Assembly (NCBI GenBank): GCA_009778835.1
Contig: WRFK01000091.1
Coordinates: 1 to 6,476, forward strand
DNA length: 6,476 nt
Direction of reading: 5' to 3'
DNA from: Spirochaetaceae bacterium
GTDB lineage: Bacteria > Spirochaetota > Spirochaetia > CADAEX01
Numbering within the stretch: position 1 is the first letter of the stretch; the number at the start of each line of letters is the position of its first letter. Made by a program: the position numbers and the translations under genes. Positions 4,821 through 6,476 of this stretch are shown here, in pieces. The notes below the pieces were generated by a model. That model had not been told where the DNA came from, did no database searches, and saw only the letters and a program-made list of their open reading frames with translations.

Positions 4821-4862
4821 CTCATTGTTTTAAAAGGTCTAAAAGGCCTTATACTTTAAATA

Positions 4863-6476
4863 TTAAAGTCCCCAAAAGTTTTTAAGCATTGGAGCAATTA
4901 CAATAGATACTATACACATAAGTTTCATCAATGTATTTAATGAAGGACCGGCTGTATCTTTGAACGGGTCGCCAACTGTATCGCCTACAACTGCAGCTTT
5001 ATGAGCAGGTGAACCTTTTCCGCCATCTTTTGCAGCTTCGATCATTTTCTTTGCATTGTCCCATGCGCCGCCGCTGTTTGCCATAAAAACTGCCAGAACA
5101 ACTCCGGATGCTGTAACACCAATAAGCACTCCCACAAGCATTTCTACACCAATAGTAAATCCTACAATAACAGGTGTAGCAACTGCAATAACACCAGGAA
5201 GTAACATTTTCTTTAATGCTGCTGCTGTGCTAATATCAACGCATCTTTTATAATCAGGAAGTTCTTTATCCTGAAGAATACCGGGTTTTTCCCTAAACTG
5301 CCTTCTAACTTCCTCAATCATTGAGAAAGCTGCTTTTCCAACAGCTGTCATTGCAAGAGAAGAGAAGAGGTAAGGAATTACTGCTCCAAATATAATACCT
5401 GCAACAACAAAGATATTGGTGATATCAATAGATTTTGCACCGATTATTTCTTTAAAGGTTGAAAAAAGTACAATAGCTGTAAGAGCTGCAGAACCAATTG
5501 CAAACCCTTTTCCAATAGCTGCGGTTGTATTTCCTACTGCATCGAGTTTATCTGTAATAACTCTTACTTCTTTTGGAAATCCTGCCATTTCTGCCATACC
5601 GCCCGAATTATCTGCAACAGGACCATAAGCATCTACAGCAAGCTGTATACCAAGGGTAAGAAGCATTCCAAGTCCGCCAATAGCAACACCATAAAGTCCT
5701 GCCAATAAATAACTTGAAATAATTGCTGCTGTAACAAGAACAACTGCCGGTAAGCATGAAAGCATACCTACGCCAATACCTGTGATGATTGTTGTTGCTG
5801 GCCCTGTTTCACATGCTTTAACTATTGATTCAACAGGTTTTTTATGTGTTCCTGTAAAAAATTCTGTAATAAGTCCGATTCCTACACCTGTTGCAAGACC
5901 AATAATAGATGCAAAACTTATATGGAGATATCCTGCCCCATTATTGAATGTTTCGCCTGCAAAGAAGTAGTAGCAGACCGGGAAGGTCAATGCTGTTGTA
6001 AGAATTGCTGCTATAAAAGTTCCCATATTGAGAGCTGTCTGAGGATTTGAATCTGGTTTTGCTTTTACAGTTAAAATACCAACCAGAGAACATACAATAC
6101 CTACAACACAAAGAACAATTGGAAGGAAAATAAGCTTAAATTGCATAGAAACTGTCTCAACAGTGATTACAGCTCCAAGAATCATTGCTCCAACAAGAGC
6201 TGCTACATAAGATTCAAAAAGGTCTGCACCCATACCGGCAACATCGCCTACATTATCGCCTACATTATCTGCGATAACAGCGGGGTTTCTTGGATCATCT
6301 TCCGGAATTCCTGCTTCAACTTTTCCAACGAGGTCAGCTCCAACGTCAGCAGCTTTTGTAAAAATTCCGCCGCCTACTCTTGCAAAAAGCGCTATAGAAG
6401 ACATTCCAAGAGCAAAACCTGAAAGAATTGGAAGAATTGCCTGGTCAAATTGTTCAATAGTAATTGTTTCTGTAAA
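4863..6476 (-). CDS. hppA: Membrane-bound, ion-pumping pyrophosphatase, K+-dependent type, N-terminus outside the window
   Basis: An integral membrane enzyme that hydrolyses pyrophosphate to pump H+ and/or Na+. The minus-strand frame is open to the right edge, giving 537 residues out of about 700; the Met codon at 6404 is internal, because conserved sequence (GFALGMSSIALFARVGGG) runs through it. The catalytic loop is intact: FTKAADVGADLVGKVE, GIPEDDPRNPAVIADNVGDN, then VGDVAGMGADLFESYV with the semi-conserved membrane Glu. Near the end GDTVGDPFKDTAGPSLN gives further pyrophosphate-binding Asp and Lys residues. At the K+-site the motif is GNTTAAIGKG, with Ala (codon 5520-5522) where K+-independent pumps have Lys, so the enzyme should need K+. 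Many K+-dependent members pump Na+, but the pumped ion cannot be decided from the visible part. Multiple hydrophobic segments alternate with these loops, as expected. It ends with a strong terminator and looks like the last gene of its unit. Confidence 0.97.
   Translation of the reverse strand, partial: FTETITIEQFDQAILPILSGFALGMSSIALFARVGGGIFTKAADVGADLVGKVEAGIPEDDPRNPAVIADNVGDNVGDVAGMGADLFESYVAALVGAMILGAVITVETVSMQFKLIFLPIVLCVVGIVCSLVGILTVKAKPDSNPQTALNMGTFIAAILTTALTFPVCYYFFAGETFNNGAGYLHISFASIIGLATGVGIGLITEFFTGTHKKPVESIVKACETGPATTIITGIGVGMLSCLPAVVLVTAAIISSYLLAGLYGVAIGGLGMLLTLGIQLAVDAYGPVADNSGGMAEMAGFPKEVRVITDKLDAVGNTTAAIGKGFAIGSAALTAIVLFSTFKEIIGAKSIDITNIFVVAGIIFGAVIPYLFSSLAMTAVGKAAFSMIEEVRRQFREKPGILQDKELPDYKRCVDISTAAALKKMLLPGVIAVATPVIVGFTIGVEMLVGVLIGVTASGVVLAVFMANSGGAWDNAKKMIEAAKDGGKGSPAHKAAVVGDTVGDPFKDTAGPSLNTLMKLMCIVSIVIAPMLKNFWGL

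Noticed and set aside
6402..6404. ATG at 6404 as the start of hppA
   Set aside because: Conserved family sequence continues upstream through GFALG to the window edge with no stop, so this Met is internal.
5056..6422. Several plus-strand open frames across hppA (5056-5253, 5416-5628, 5782-5970, 5844-6050, 6141-6422)
   Set aside because: All are antisense shadows of the pyrophosphatase gene, which has strong conserved motifs throughout.

Overview
The window looks like a piece of chromosome from a low-GC, strictly anaerobic bacterium, most likely a spirochaete close to Treponema. The assignment rests on protein type only: a TIGR02757/DUF2400 protein (a family I associate with Spirochaetes and Bacteroidetes), an Rpn-type PD-(D/E)xK nuclease of the kind abundant in Treponema genomes, a SUMF1-fold lipoprotein resembling the Treponema variable protein TvpA, a desulfoferrodoxin-rubredoxin pair and a K+-dependent-type membrane pyrophosphatase. 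No rRNA or other phylogenetic marker is present, so the genus is an inference.

Left part (1-2331) is accessory DNA. It holds the 5' end of an Rpn-family nuclease running off the left edge (minus strand), then a lipoprotein gene (816-1724) whose last 42 codons are abruptly GC-rich and follow the pattern of a diversity-generating retroelement (DGR) variable region. The lipoprotein has its own good promoter (618-646). Between promoter and gene lie a (CT)14.5 tract and a 49-codon upstream ORF that contains it. A 68-bp repeat occurs in opposite orientations on the two sides of this unit (444-511 and 1824-1891, one mismatch). The 600 bp after the lipoprotein gene have no convincing gene and consist of nested GC-rich palindromes, a 'GCTTCGCTACGC'-type dispersed repeat and three perfect copies of a 28-bp tandem repeat.

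Right part (2332-6476) is ordinary host sequence. On the plus strand lie a TIGR02757 protein, then a two-gene superoxide-defence operon: desulfoferrodoxin (superoxide reductase) and rubredoxin, its probable electron donor. A bidirectional terminator separates this operon from a convergent serine acetyltransferase gene (cysE, minus strand). Upstream of cysE is a strong terminator belonging to a membrane-bound pyrophosphatase gene (hppA, minus strand) that continues past the right edge.

The most interesting part is the left third: a TvpA-like lipoprotein with a DGR-style hypervariable C-terminus, a slippage-prone dinucleotide tract in its leader that can change where an upstream ORF ends relative to its start codon, and flanking structured repeats. 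The reverse transcriptase and template repeat that a DGR needs are not in the window, so that reading has to be tested in the rest of the genome.
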